Source: Pseudonocardia kujensis (GTDB taxonomy: Bacteria > Actinomycetota > Actinomycetes > Mycobacteriales > Pseudonocardiaceae). Taken from it: a stretch of 50,172 bases of DNA. Under the pieces are notes generated by a model. The model searched no databases. It saw only the letters and a list, made by a program, of their open reading frames with translations, and had not been told where the DNA came from. Where the stretch lies: NCBI RefSeq assembly GCF_021283305.1, contig NZ_JAJSOK010000056.1:1-50172 (forward strand). The letters run 5' to 3'. A program made the translations under genes and the position numbers. Shown piece by piece: positions 21,454-29,134 of this stretch (the first letter of the stretch is position 1; the number at the start of each line of letters is the position of its first letter).

Positions 21454-23859
21454 TCAGACGGTGACGCCCGCGCACTCCAGGGCGTCGAGCTCCTCGTCGG
21501 ACAGGCCGAGGATCTCGGCGAGGACCTCGCGGGTGTGCTGGCCGAGGGCCGGGGCGGCGCCCTGCGGCCCCATCGCGCTGCGCGACGCGATCCACCCGAC
21601 CGACGGCAGCCGGCGCTTGCCGATCACGGCGTGCACGGTCTCCGGGAAGAAGCCGCGGGCCTCCAGCACGGGGGAGCGGTACACCTCGTCCACCCGCGCC
21701 ACCGGCTCGGCGCCGACACCCTTGGCCTGCAACGCCTTCGCCCCCTCCACCGGGGTCCGCTGCTCCGTCCACCGGGTCACCAGCGCCTCGAGTGCGTCCT
21801 CGTGCACCCGCCGCGCGGCCAGCGTGGCGAAGCGGGGGTCCCCGGCCAGCTCGGGGGCGCCGATGACCACCGCCAGCCCGGCGAACTGGGCGTCGTCCTC
21901 GCAGGCGATCGCGACCCACTCGTCGTCGCCCTGGCAGCGGAAGGTGCCGTGCGGACTGGCCAGCTCGTCCCGGTTCCCGATCACGGGCACCTCGCCGCCG
22001 GTCGCCCCGGCGTAGAGCACCGGCCACGGGAACGCGGCCAGGCAGGCCTCGAACATCGCCGTCTCGACACGCACGCCCACACCCGCGGCCCGGGCCTGGT
22101 ACAGCGCGGCCACCGTGGCGATCGCCGTGGTGATCCCGGCCATCGGGTCGGGCAGCGACATCACCAGGTCGGTCGGTCCACCCCGGACGTCCCCGTTGGA
22201 CGACGCGATCCCGCTCAGCGCGTCGATCAGCGAGCCGTAGGCCGTGCGGTCCCGGTAGGGCCCCGACTCACCGAAGCCGGTCATCGACACGGCGACGATC
22301 CGCGGGTTGATCTCCTCGAGCGTCTCGTACGGCAGCCCCATCCGGGCCAGCGCACCGGCGCTCATGTTGTCGATCACGACGTCGGCGGTCGCGACCAGCC
22401 CGCGCAGCAACTCCATCCCGCGCTCGGTCTTCAGGTTCAGGGCGATGCCGCGCTTGCCCTGGTTGTACTGGTTGAAGTAGCCGGACCGGTCGCGCCCGAC
22501 GATGCCGTCGGCGTACGGGCCGAGCCCGCGGGTGGTCTCCAGCCGGGTCGCGGTCTCCACCCGGATGACGTCGGCGCCCAGGTGGGCCAGCTGCATCGCG
22601 GCGAACGGCCCGGCCCACACCCAGGTCAGGTCGACGACGCGGACGCCGGCGAGCGGGCGCTCGGCGGGGGTGCCGGAGCCGGCGGGGTGCTCCGTGGCGC
22701 CGGACCAGAGCGCCGACGGGTCGGCCTCGGCGTGGGCCGGCGCGGGGTCGCGGGGCGGGGGGACGGTGCCGTCGACCCGCCACGGCCGGCCGGGCACGGG
22801 GAGCGCCTCGCCCGGCGTGCCGCCGAGCTCGACCGGCGGGAGGGAGCCCCGGACGGCGAGGTGGTCCCACTCGAGGATGTCGCGGGCGCCGTGGATGGGC
22901 GCGGCCGCGATCCGGTGCACGGCGGCCAGCTCCAGGAACTCGGCGAGCGTGAACTCCGCGAGGTGCTCGGCGACGAACACGTCGAGGACGTCGGCGTTCT
23001 CGTCGCGGCCGGCGGTCGTCTCGAAGATCTCGAGCGCGCCCCAGTCCGGCGAGGCGAGCATCGTGACCAGGCGACGGAACTCCTCGTCGCGGGTGATCTG
23101 CATGAGGACCGTGCCGTCGCGGCAGGGGTAGAAGCCCCACGGCCCGACGCTCCGGTGGCCCTGCCGCACCGGCAGCTCGCCGGTGTAGTGGTAGCGCGAC
23201 ATCGCGGTGGCCAACACGCTCGCGACCGACGCCTGCAGCGAGACGTCGAGCCGCTGGCCCAGCCCGCTGCGGCGACGCTCGAACAGCGCACCGAGCAGCG
23301 AGAGCACCGCGCCGCAGGCCGCGTGCACGCTCGACAGCTCGCCGCGGTAGCGCAGGGGGAGCGGGTCGGGCCCGCGCAGCGTGGTCGAGTTGATCGACAG
23401 CAGGCCGCCCGCGGCCAGCGCGATCAGGTCGTTCGTGGGGTGGGGACCGTCGCGGCCGGTGCGGCCGAAGGTCGACAGGTCGACGACCACGAGCTCCGGC
23501 CGGACGGCCTCGAGATCGGCGACGAGGTCGTCGCCGATCCGGTCGGAGCCGTCCCGGGTGGAGCGGAGTACGACGTCGGCGCGCGCGGCGAGCGCGCGGA
23601 CCGCGCCGTCGTCGGCGACGACCGAGCGCTTGCCCGCGTGGAAGTAGGCGAAGGAGGCGCTGCGCTCGGCGTCGGGTACCGACTGCGCGAACGGCCCGAG
23701 GGTGCGGAACGGGTCGCCCTCGGGGGCCTCCAGCAGCACGACCTCCGCGCCGAGGTCGGCCAGGAGCCGACCCGCATAGGCCGCGGCCAGGGTGTCGCCG
23801 GCCTCGAGGACGCGCAGGCCCGCGAGGGGGCGGTCGAACGACTGCGAACGTGACGTCAT
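21454..23859 (-). CDS. Tandem family III (CaiB/BaiF) CoA-transferase, first domain lacking the catalytic Asp
   Basis: An 801-residue protein made of two CaiB/BaiF domains (about 8-390 and 400-800). The second has the full pattern: GVRVVDLTWVWAGPFAAMQL, NLKTERGMELLRGLV, SMTGFGESGPYRDRTAYGSL, and D571 in SLPDPMAG at the catalytic aspartate position. In the first domain the equivalent residue is S177 (YRGELSSVHAACG), so that half is probably structural or binds CoA only. These enzymes form interlocked dimers, and a fused pair could mimic one. ATG 23859 is 8 bp from GGAAGGA. The substrate is unknown; the adjacent acyl-CoA ligase suggests carboxylic acid catabolism. Confidence 0.88.
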   Translation of the reverse strand: MTSRSQSFDRPLAGLRVLEAGDTLAAAYAGRLLADLGAEVVLLEAPEGDPFRTLGPFAQSVPDAERSASFAYFHAGKRSVVADDGAVRALAARADVVLRSTRDGSDRIGDDLVADLEAVRPELVVVDLSTFGRTGRDGPHPTNDLIALAAGGLLSINSTTLRGPDPLPLRYRGELSSVHAACGAVLSLLGALFERRRSGLGQRLDVSLQASVASVLATAMSRYHYTGELPVRQGHRSVGPWGFYPCRDGTVLMQITRDEEFRRLVTMLASPDWGALEIFETTAGRDENADVLDVFVAEHLAEFTLAEFLELAAVHRIAAAPIHGARDILEWDHLAVRGSLPPVELGGTPGEALPVPGRPWRVDGTVPPPRDPAPAHAEADPSALWSGATEHPAGSGTPAERPLAGVRVVDLTWVWAGPFAAMQLAHLGADVIRVETATRLETTRGLGPYADGIVGRDRSGYFNQYNQGKRGIALNLKTERGMELLRGLVATADVVIDNMSAGALARMGLPYETLEEINPRIVAVSMTGFGESGPYRDRTAYGSLIDALSGIASSNGDVRGGPTDLVMSLPDPMAGITTAIATVAALYQARAAGVGVRVETAMFEACLAAFPWPVLYAGATGGEVPVIGNRDELASPHGTFRCQGDDEWVAIACEDDAQFAGLAVVIGAPELAGDPRFATLAARRVHEDALEALVTRWTEQRTPVEGAKALQAKGVGAEPVARVDEVYRSPVLEARGFFPETVHAVIGKRRLPSVGWIASRSAMGPQGAAPALGQHTREVLAEILGLSDEELDALECAGVTV

Positions 23860-23949
23860 CGTCATTTCCTTCCGACGGTGACGCACGCTACAGGGCGATC
23901 GGAACGAGCGGGAGGGGGCGTGGGGGCGTCGGGGAGCACCCGCTCGAGC

Positions 23950-24014
23950 ACGCGTTGTGGATCCATGACGCGTGCAGGAGGGCTGCTCCAGCGCGTCATG
24001 GATCCATCACGCGT
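23950..24014. repeat. 41-bp-period palindrome array, 2 units
   Basis: Two 24-bp palindromes with GGATCC at their centre lie at 23950-23973 and 23991-24014, centres exactly 41 bp apart. They also pair with each other as a larger inverted repeat. Unit halves read ACGCGTTGTGGA / TCCATGACGCGT and GCGCGTCATGGA / TCCATCACGCGT. They occupy the gap between two minus-strand genes. The same element occurs at 35810-35915 and 48764-48910. Confidence 0.85.
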
Positions 24015-24033
24015 CCCGACGCTCCTGGCCGCG

Positions 24034-25257
24034 TCAGCCCACGGTCGCCCCGTAGGTGTGGCCGGCCTTGCGGAGGCGCTCGATCAGGGTGTGGCCCATG
24101 GCCGTGGCGGGGGTGAGGGAGCCGGCGCGGTCGGGGAGGTCGGTGTCGAGGGCCAGGCAGAGCGCGCTCTCGCCGAGCATCACCGCGGTGGCGGCGTAGC
24201 CCGGGTCCCCGGCGCCCGCGACGCGGGCGGTGACCGACCGGCCGTCCACCGTGGTGCCCGTGAGGACGTGCCGGAAGTGGCCCTTGGCGCGGGCCTGCTC
24301 GCCGGGACCGCTGCCGGGCTTGGGCAGCACCCGCTCCAGCAGCGCGCGGGTGGGCGGGAAGGCGGCCGCGCCGACCAGGGCCCCCACGGCCCCGGTGATC
24401 GCGGACGAGGCCGCCGCGCCGGCGATCCCGCGCCCGGCCGCCATCCGCTCCTCGTAGCGCAGGCCGCGCCCGTAGGCCCAGTCCTGCAGGGCGTTGCTGC
24501 GCCGCACGATCCGGGTGTTGTAGGGCGCCATGACGAACGGGGCGGTCCACGCGCCGTCGGGCTCCCGGCGGGGCGGGCCGGCGTCGCGCGGCTGGTCGGG
24601 TGCCGGCTCGGCGGCGGGGTCGGGGCTCAGCGAGTGCGGCCGCAGCGCGACCCGCCGCGCCGCCGGGTCGGCGGCCACGCTCTCGACGTGCCCGAGCAGC
24701 GAGGCGAGGGTGCCGCCGCTGAACCCGCCGCGCGCCGTCGCGACGGCCCGCACCCGGTCCAGGTCGGCACCCGCGGCCTCCCGCAGCAGCAAGATTCCGA
24801 GATCGGAGGGGATGGAGTCGTACCCGCACGAATGGACGAGGCGCGCGCCCGACTCCCGCGCCGCGGCGTCGTACCGGTCGATCGCCTCGCGGACGAACAG
24901 CACCTCACCGGTCAGGTCGCAGTAGTGCGTGCCGGCCCGCGCGCACGCCTCGACCAGCGGCAACCCGTATCGCGCATAGGGGCCCACCGTCGTGGCGACG
25001 ACGCGCGCCGACCCGGCGAGCGCCGCCAGCGAGGGGGCGTCGGTCGAGTCCGCGGTGAGGAGCGGCCAGTCCCGGGCCCGCTCCGGCAGCCCGGCCCGCA
25101 CCCGTTCCAGCTTGTCCCGCGACCGCCCGGCGAGCGCGATGCGCACGCCGTCCGGCGCCGCGCCCGCGAGATACCCGGCCAGCAGCGCCCCGACGAACCC
25201 CGTGGCGCCGAAGACGACCAGATCGTGCGCGCGCTCCCTACCCGTGTCCGTGCTCAT
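24034..25257 (-). CDS. Saccharopine dehydrogenase-like / trans-acting enoyl reductase family protein
   Basis: A 407-residue NAD(P)-binding protein. The Rossmann motif is VVFGATGFVGALLAGYL, followed by ALAGRSRDKLERVR, VATTVGPYARYGLPLVEACA, AGTHYCDLTGEVLFVREAID, and LVHSCGYDSIPSDLGILLL. This order is diagnostic for the family that includes the mycobacterial trans-acting enoyl reductase for glycolipid polyketides. No polyketide synthase is nearby, so the partner and the lipid are unknown. ATG 25257 is the natural start; a CACGAT-like -10 box lies 8 bp upstream. It is divergent from zwf and followed by a palindrome array. Confidence 0.87.
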   Translation of the reverse strand: MSTDTGRERAHDLVVFGATGFVGALLAGYLAGAAPDGVRIALAGRSRDKLERVRAGLPERARDWPLLTADSTDAPSLAALAGSARVVATTVGPYARYGLPLVEACARAGTHYCDLTGEVLFVREAIDRYDAAARESGARLVHSCGYDSIPSDLGILLLREAAGADLDRVRAVATARGGFSGGTLASLLGHVESVAADPAARRVALRPHSLSPDPAAEPAPDQPRDAGPPRREPDGAWTAPFVMAPYNTRIVRRSNALQDWAYGRGLRYEERMAAGRGIAGAAASSAITGAVGALVGAAAFPPTRALLERVLPKPGSGPGEQARAKGHFRHVLTGTTVDGRSVTARVAGAGDPGYAATAVMLGESALCLALDTDLPDRAGSLTPATAMGHTLIERLRKAGHTYGATVG

Positions 25258-25336
25258 GCGCGCATCGTGCCGGGTGCCCGCTCCCGCCGCGCGCGGAACC
25301 CGATCACGACAGCGGGACGGCGGGAGCCCGAGGCGA

Positions 25337-25342
25337 TAGGGT
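25337..25342 (+). promoter_or_regulatory. -10 box TAGGGT for zwf
   Basis: TAGGGT fits TAnnnT and predicts a start near 25349, with a leader of about 42 nt that contains GAGGAG. No clear -35 box. Confidence 0.4.
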
Positions 25343-25390
25343 CGTCCCCGACGTCGCGTGCCCACCGGTCCGTCTCCGAGGAGTCCCCGC

Positions 25391-26887
25391 GTGCCCGAGT
25401 CCCGCCCCCAGTCGATCGCCTACCCCGGTCCCGGCTCGCGCCCCTTCCGTCGTGACCAGGAGCCGTTGAAGCCGCACGTCATCGTGTTGTTCGGCGCCAC
25501 CGGGGACCTGGCCAAGCGCAAGCTGCTGCCGGGCCTCGCCTACCTCTGCGAGTCCTCGCTGGCCCCCGAGGTCCGGATCGTCGGGACGGCGATGGAGGAC
25601 ATGTCCACCGAGCAGTTCCGCGAGCTCGCCCACCACGCCGTGCAGAACTTCGGGACCCACAAGCTCAAGGACGAGGCGTGGGAGGGCTTCGCCGACAAGC
25701 TGACCTACGTGCCGCAGGGCGCCGGGCCGGAGGGCCTCACCGCCGCGGTGAAGGAGGCCGAGACGAAGCTCGGCGAGGACGTGCACCGGCTGCACTACCT
25801 GTCGGTGCCGCCGAAGGCCGCCCAGGCCGTGATCGCGATGCTGCGCGACGCCGACCTCGTCGACCGCTCCCGGGTGGTCATGGAGAAGCCCTTCGGACAC
25901 GACCTGGCCAGCGCGATCGAGCTCAACGACTACGTGCACCAGGTCTTCGACGAGTCGCAGATCTTCCGGATCGACCACTTCCTGGGCAAGGAGGCGGCGC
26001 AGAACATCCTCGCGTTCCGCTTCGCCAACGGCCTGTTCGAGCCGATCTGGAACCGCAACTTCATCGACCACGTCCAGATCGACATCCCGGAGACGCTCGG
26101 GCTGGACCAGCGCGCGAACTTCTACGAGTCGACGGGCGCGTACAAGGACATGGTCGTCACGCACCTGATGCAGGTCATGGCGTTCGTGGCGATGGAGCCG
26201 CCGACGGCGCTGGAGCCGCGGGCGATCAGCGAGGAGAAGAACAAGGTCTTCCGCTCGCTGCTCCCGGTGCACCCGTGGGACGTCGTGCGCGGCCAGTACA
26301 GCGGGTACCGGGAGGAGGAGGGCGTCGCCCGCGACTCCGACACCGAGACCTTCATCGCCCTGCGGGTCGGGCTGGACAACTGGCGCTGGGCGGGCGTGCC
26401 GTTCTACCTGCGCACCGGCAAGAAGATGGCCGAGGGTCAGCGGATCATCTCGATCGCGTTCAAGGAGGCGCCGCGGACGATGTTCCCGGCCGGCTCCGGC
26501 GTCGGCACCCAGGGCCCGGACCACCTGACCTTCGACCTCGCCGACTCCTCCAAGGTGTCGCTGTCCTTCTACGGCAAGCGCCCCGGCCCGGGCTTCCGGC
26601 TGGAGAAGCTGTCGATGCAGTTCTCCACGCAGGAGACCGAGTCGGCCGCCGACGTGCTCGAGGCCTACGAGCGCCTGATCCTCGACGCCATGCGGGGCGA
26701 CCACACCCTGTTCACCACGGCCGAGGGCATCGAGTCGCTGTGGGAGCGGTCCATGCCGCTGCTGGAGGACCCGCCGCCGGTGAAGAACTACCCCGTCGGC
26801 TCGTGGGGCCCCAACGCCATCCACCAGCTCATCGCGCCCAACGCGTGGCGGCTGCCGTTCGAGCGGGCCTGGCGCGAGCGTCGTTAG
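25391..26887 (+). CDS. zwf: Glucose-6-phosphate 1-dehydrogenase
   Basis: A 498-residue enzyme that oxidises glucose-6-phosphate to 6-phosphogluconolactone with NADP, opening the oxidative pentose phosphate pathway. The cofactor motif is LFGATGDLAKRKLLPGLAYL (from residue 33), EKPFGHD follows at 165, and the active-site signature RIDHFLGKEAAQN carries H196 and K200. GTG 25391 is 8 bp from GAGGAG. No transaldolase, transketolase or opcA lies beside it, so this copy is outside the usual actinobacterial pentose phosphate operon and may be a second zwf. Its stop overlaps the convergent gene's stop by 4 bp. Confidence 0.97.
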   Translation: MPESRPQSIAYPGPGSRPFRRDQEPLKPHVIVLFGATGDLAKRKLLPGLAYLCESSLAPEVRIVGTAMEDMSTEQFRELAHHAVQNFGTHKLKDEAWEGFADKLTYVPQGAGPEGLTAAVKEAETKLGEDVHRLHYLSVPPKAAQAVIAMLRDADLVDRSRVVMEKPFGHDLASAIELNDYVHQVFDESQIFRIDHFLGKEAAQNILAFRFANGLFEPIWNRNFIDHVQIDIPETLGLDQRANFYESTGAYKDMVVTHLMQVMAFVAMEPPTALEPRAISEEKNKVFRSLLPVHPWDVVRGQYSGYREEEGVARDSDTETFIALRVGLDNWRWAGVPFYLRTGKKMAEGQRIISIAFKEAPRTMFPAGSGVGTQGPDHLTFDLADSSKVSLSFYGKRPGPGFRLEKLSMQFSTQETESAADVLEAYERLILDAMRGDHTLFTTAEGIESLWERSMPLLEDPPPVKNYPVGSWGPNAIHQLIAPNAWRLPFERAWRERR

Positions 26888-27495
26888 CGGTCCCAGAGGG
26901 GGTGCGGGTCGCGACCGGCGAGCATGAGGAACCGGTCGCGCCAGGACACGTCCGCGGGCACCGGCGTCAGCGGCGCGCCGAACCAGCCCAGGGCGCGCCA
27001 GCGCGCGGCCTCCGGCTCGGTGTGCTCCCACAACGCCCGGGCCAGGTGCTCGGTGAGCGGGTTGACCGAGCCCCGGTGCACGGAGACCTCGTGGGCGGTG
27101 AACGCCGCGCCGACCGCCCGCCGCCAGAGCAGCTCCCCGGCGGGGAGCCCGCCCTCGCCGGTGGGCGCCCCCGGGTCGGCGACGGCCGCGGCCGCCGCAC
27201 ACGCCTTGTCCGAGACCTCGCGGGCCAGCGCGGGCAGGTCCTGCCGGTGCTCGAGATCGGTGAGGTCGGCGAGCTCGGCCGAGCCCTCCGGTGCGCGTCC
27301 GGCCAGCAGGTCGGGCAACGCGGTGTTGGTCCGGACGTGGTGGCGGACCAGGGCGTCGAGCGTCGTGGGTCGGGCGGGATCGGGCCCGTCGGGCAGCGGT
27401 GGGACGCGGATGCGCCACTGGTCGGGCGCCACCCCGTCGAGCACCTGGTTCAGCACCCGTTCGGCCTCGATGAGGCACTCCGCCGCCTGCAGCAT
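26884..27495 (-). CDS. DinB/maleylpyruvate isomerase-like mycothiol-enzyme family protein
   Basis: A 203-residue helical protein. The N-terminal helix reads MLQAAECLIEAERVLNQVLD, and the middle has TLDALVRHHVRTNTALPDLL, a short-spaced His pair as in the DinB/MDMPI metal-binding bundle. AAFTAHEVSVHRGSV has a further His pair. Actinobacterial members often use mycothiol, but the reaction cannot be assigned. The frame extends upstream to 27576, but ATG 27495 matches the family start and follows GGGAGCGAGG. It converges on zwf with overlapping stops. Confidence 0.7.
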   Translation of the reverse strand: MLQAAECLIEAERVLNQVLDGVAPDQWRIRVPPLPDGPDPARPTTLDALVRHHVRTNTALPDLLAGRAPEGSAELADLTDLEHRQDLPALAREVSDKACAAAAAVADPGAPTGEGGLPAGELLWRRAVGAAFTAHEVSVHRGSVNPLTEHLARALWEHTEPEAARWRALGWFGAPLTPVPADVSWRDRFLMLAGRDPHPLWDR

Positions 27496-27577
27496 CCTCG
27501 CTCCCGTCCACCACCCTGTCGACGTCCGCCGACGATCACAGCACGCGTCCGTCCGCGCACCGGCCGGATGGAGCAAT

Positions 27578-27823
27578 ATGAGTCACCCGGCCGACGGGTG
27601 CACGGTCCTCGGAGCGCCTATCGTGCGGGCGTGGCGGAGGGCGACTCCATCGCGGTTGGCCGCCCGGCTGCCCGCGGCGACGGCGGGCCGCACCGTCGTC
27701 GCCGGCGCCTTCCGGCATCCCCGCCTCGCCCTGACCGACCTCACCGAGCCCGTGGCCTTCCGGCCGGCCGCGCGCACGCCGCACGGGCGTGCGACCTGGT
27801 GGTGCCCCGGCTGCCAGCGGTAG
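27578..27823 (+). CDS. Small hypothetical protein with C-terminal CxxC
   Basis: An 81-residue frame from ATG 27578 (weak GGAG, spacing 4) to TAG 27821-27823. Third codon positions in its second half are almost all G or C, as in real genes here: TVVAGAFRHPRLALTDLTEP, then RPAARTPHGRATWWCPGCQR. The C-terminal WWCPGC may bind metal. An internal GTG at 27623 is a second possible start. The frame starts in an otherwise gene-free stretch and does not overlap another gene on either strand. I do not recognise the family. Confidence 0.4.
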   Translation: MSHPADGCTVLGAPIVRAWRRATPSRLAARLPAATAGRTVVAGAFRHPRLALTDLTEPVAFRPAARTPHGRATWWCPGCQR

Positions 27824-27875
27824 CAAGATCGCGCATCCGGGTGGTCGCCCTCGCGCCGGGGCCGCTGTGGGGCGG

Positions 27876-27881
27876 TACGGT
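27876..27881 (+). promoter_or_regulatory. -10 box TACGGT for the STAS gene
   Basis: TACGGT fits TAnnnT; the predicted start near 27888 leaves about 52 nt including GAGAGGACGAG before GTG 27940. Confidence 0.35.
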
Positions 27882-27939
27882 CGTGGGCACACTGGTCGGA
27901 GTCGAGAAGCCTGCTCCCACGCCGAGAGGACGAGATCCC

Positions 27940-28407
27940 GTGTGCCCCGCTCCCGACAGTGCCGAGCGTGCCGGAACCGGCCCCGCGCCGGGCCTGCCGC
28001 CCGACCTGCCCGAGGTCGCGGCGTGGTGCGGCGCGGCCGGAGCCTGGGAGCGCCTCGACGAGCCCGGCAGCGGCATCGAGCTGTTCCTGTGCCGGGCGGG
28101 CGAGCGCATCCGGGTGCTCGCGGTCCGCGGGGAGATCGACGCCGCGGAGGCCGCCGCCTTCCAGGACGCCGCGATCGACCAGGTCCGCACGGCGAAGTTC
28201 CTGGTCGTGGACCTCACGGGTGTCCGTTTCCTGGCCTCCCGCGGGCTCGCCGCACTGGTCCGCACGCAGCGCGCGGCCGAGGCCGTCGGGACCACGGTCG
28301 CCGTGGTCACCGGCGGCAGCCGGATCGTGCTGCGCCCGATGCAGGTGACGGGGGTCGACGGTCAGCTGCACCTCGTCGCCGCGCTCGACGACCTCGCGCG
28401 CCCCTGA
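27940..28407 (+). CDS. STAS-domain protein with N-terminal extension
   Basis: A 155-residue anti-anti-sigma-like protein. The first 50 residues are an extension (LPEVAAWCGAAGAWERLDEP). The STAS domain follows: IRVLAVRGEIDAAEAAAFQD, FLVVDLTGVRFLASRGLAAL, VRTQRAAEAVGTTVAVVTGG. The phosphoacceptor serine is kept as S100, but the preceding acidic residue is Ala (LASRGL instead of xDSxGL). It is separated from the stress block at 2475-7895 by 20 kb and has its own promoter. It may be an additional client of the same SpoIIE phosphatases; that is inference. Confidence 0.8.
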   Translation: MCPAPDSAERAGTGPAPGLPPDLPEVAAWCGAAGAWERLDEPGSGIELFLCRAGERIRVLAVRGEIDAAEAAAFQDAAIDQVRTAKFLVVDLTGVRFLASRGLAALVRTQRAAEAVGTTVAVVTGGSRIVLRPMQVTGVDGQLHLVAALDDLARP

Positions 28408-28411
28408 GCCC

Positions 28412-29134
28412 TCACGCGCCCAGCCCGCGCAGCAGGTCGGCCAGCCCACCCACCGCCCGCCCCTCGGTGCGCGCGCTCGTCCGGGCCCGGACGTCGGTGG
28501 GGGACACCACCCGGTACCCGGCGGCCCGCAGCCGGGCGAGCAGCGCGTGCTCCTCGCCCGACGGGACGGCCGGGAAGCCGCCGACCTGCCGGAACGCCTC
28601 CGCCCGCACCCCCAGGTTGGCCGCGTAGGCGTGCGTGTGCCGGTCGACCCCGGTCCCGGCACGGACGAGGTCGGCGTAGCGGCACAGCACGTCGGGGGGC
28701 AGCGCGTCGGGATCGTCGAGGTCGACGATGCCGACGACGGCGTCGGCCCCGCGCCGGGCGTGCCGGAGGTGGTCGGCGACCCAGCTCGGCGGCACGACCG
28801 TGTCCGCGTCCGTGCTGAGCAACCAGGTCCGGGCGGGCAGCCGGGCCAGCAGCCGGTGCGCGCCGAGGGTGCGCAGCTCGCCGATCGTGCGGGCCGCGGT
28901 GTTCCGGACGACCTCGGCGTGCGGGGCGGCGACCGCCTCGGTCGCGTCGGTGCACCGGTCGGCGACCACGCAGACCGCGCCGGGCAGCCCGGACCCGGCC
29001 AGCGCCACGCGCACCGAGTGCAGACAGGACCCGATCCGGTCGGCCTCGTCCCGGGCGGGCACCACGACCGCCACGGCCTCGACCGGCCCGGCGGCCGTCG
29101 CCCCGACCGGGACGGTCGCGAACGGGCCGGTCAC
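28412..29134 (-). CDS. Glycosyltransferase family 2
   Basis: A 240-residue soluble GT-A glycosyltransferase. VEAVAVVVPARDEADRIGSC is the nucleotide-sugar entry strand, VCVVADRCTDATEAVA follows, and TWLLSTDADTVVPPSWVADH contains the DxD motif. GGFPAVPSGEEHALLARLRA has the ED-type catalytic loop (EEHAL). No membrane helix is visible. Its GTG overlaps the stop of the acyl-CoA-dehydrogenase/deacetylase/methyltransferase fusion (GTGA), so the two are made together and probably modify the same sugar- or lipid-containing compound. It converges on the STAS gene. Confidence 0.9.
   Translation of the reverse strand: MTGPFATVPVGATAAGPVEAVAVVVPARDEADRIGSCLHSVRVALAGSGLPGAVCVVADRCTDATEAVAAPHAEVVRNTAARTIGELRTLGAHRLLARLPARTWLLSTDADTVVPPSWVADHLRHARRGADAVVGIVDLDDPDALPPDVLCRYADLVRAGTGVDRHTHAYAANLGVRAEAFRQVGGFPAVPSGEEHALLARLRAAGYRVVSPTDVRARTSARTEGRAVGGLADLLRGLGA

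Noticed and set aside
25678..28407. A long plus-strand frame running from inside zwf through to the STAS gene
   Set aside because: Only the part from GTG 27940 has a ribosome binding site and STAS homology; the earlier part is out of frame with zwf and antisense to the DinB-like gene. A leaderless-looking GTG at 27631 in this frame was considered, but its residues are low in complexity and unlike a protein.
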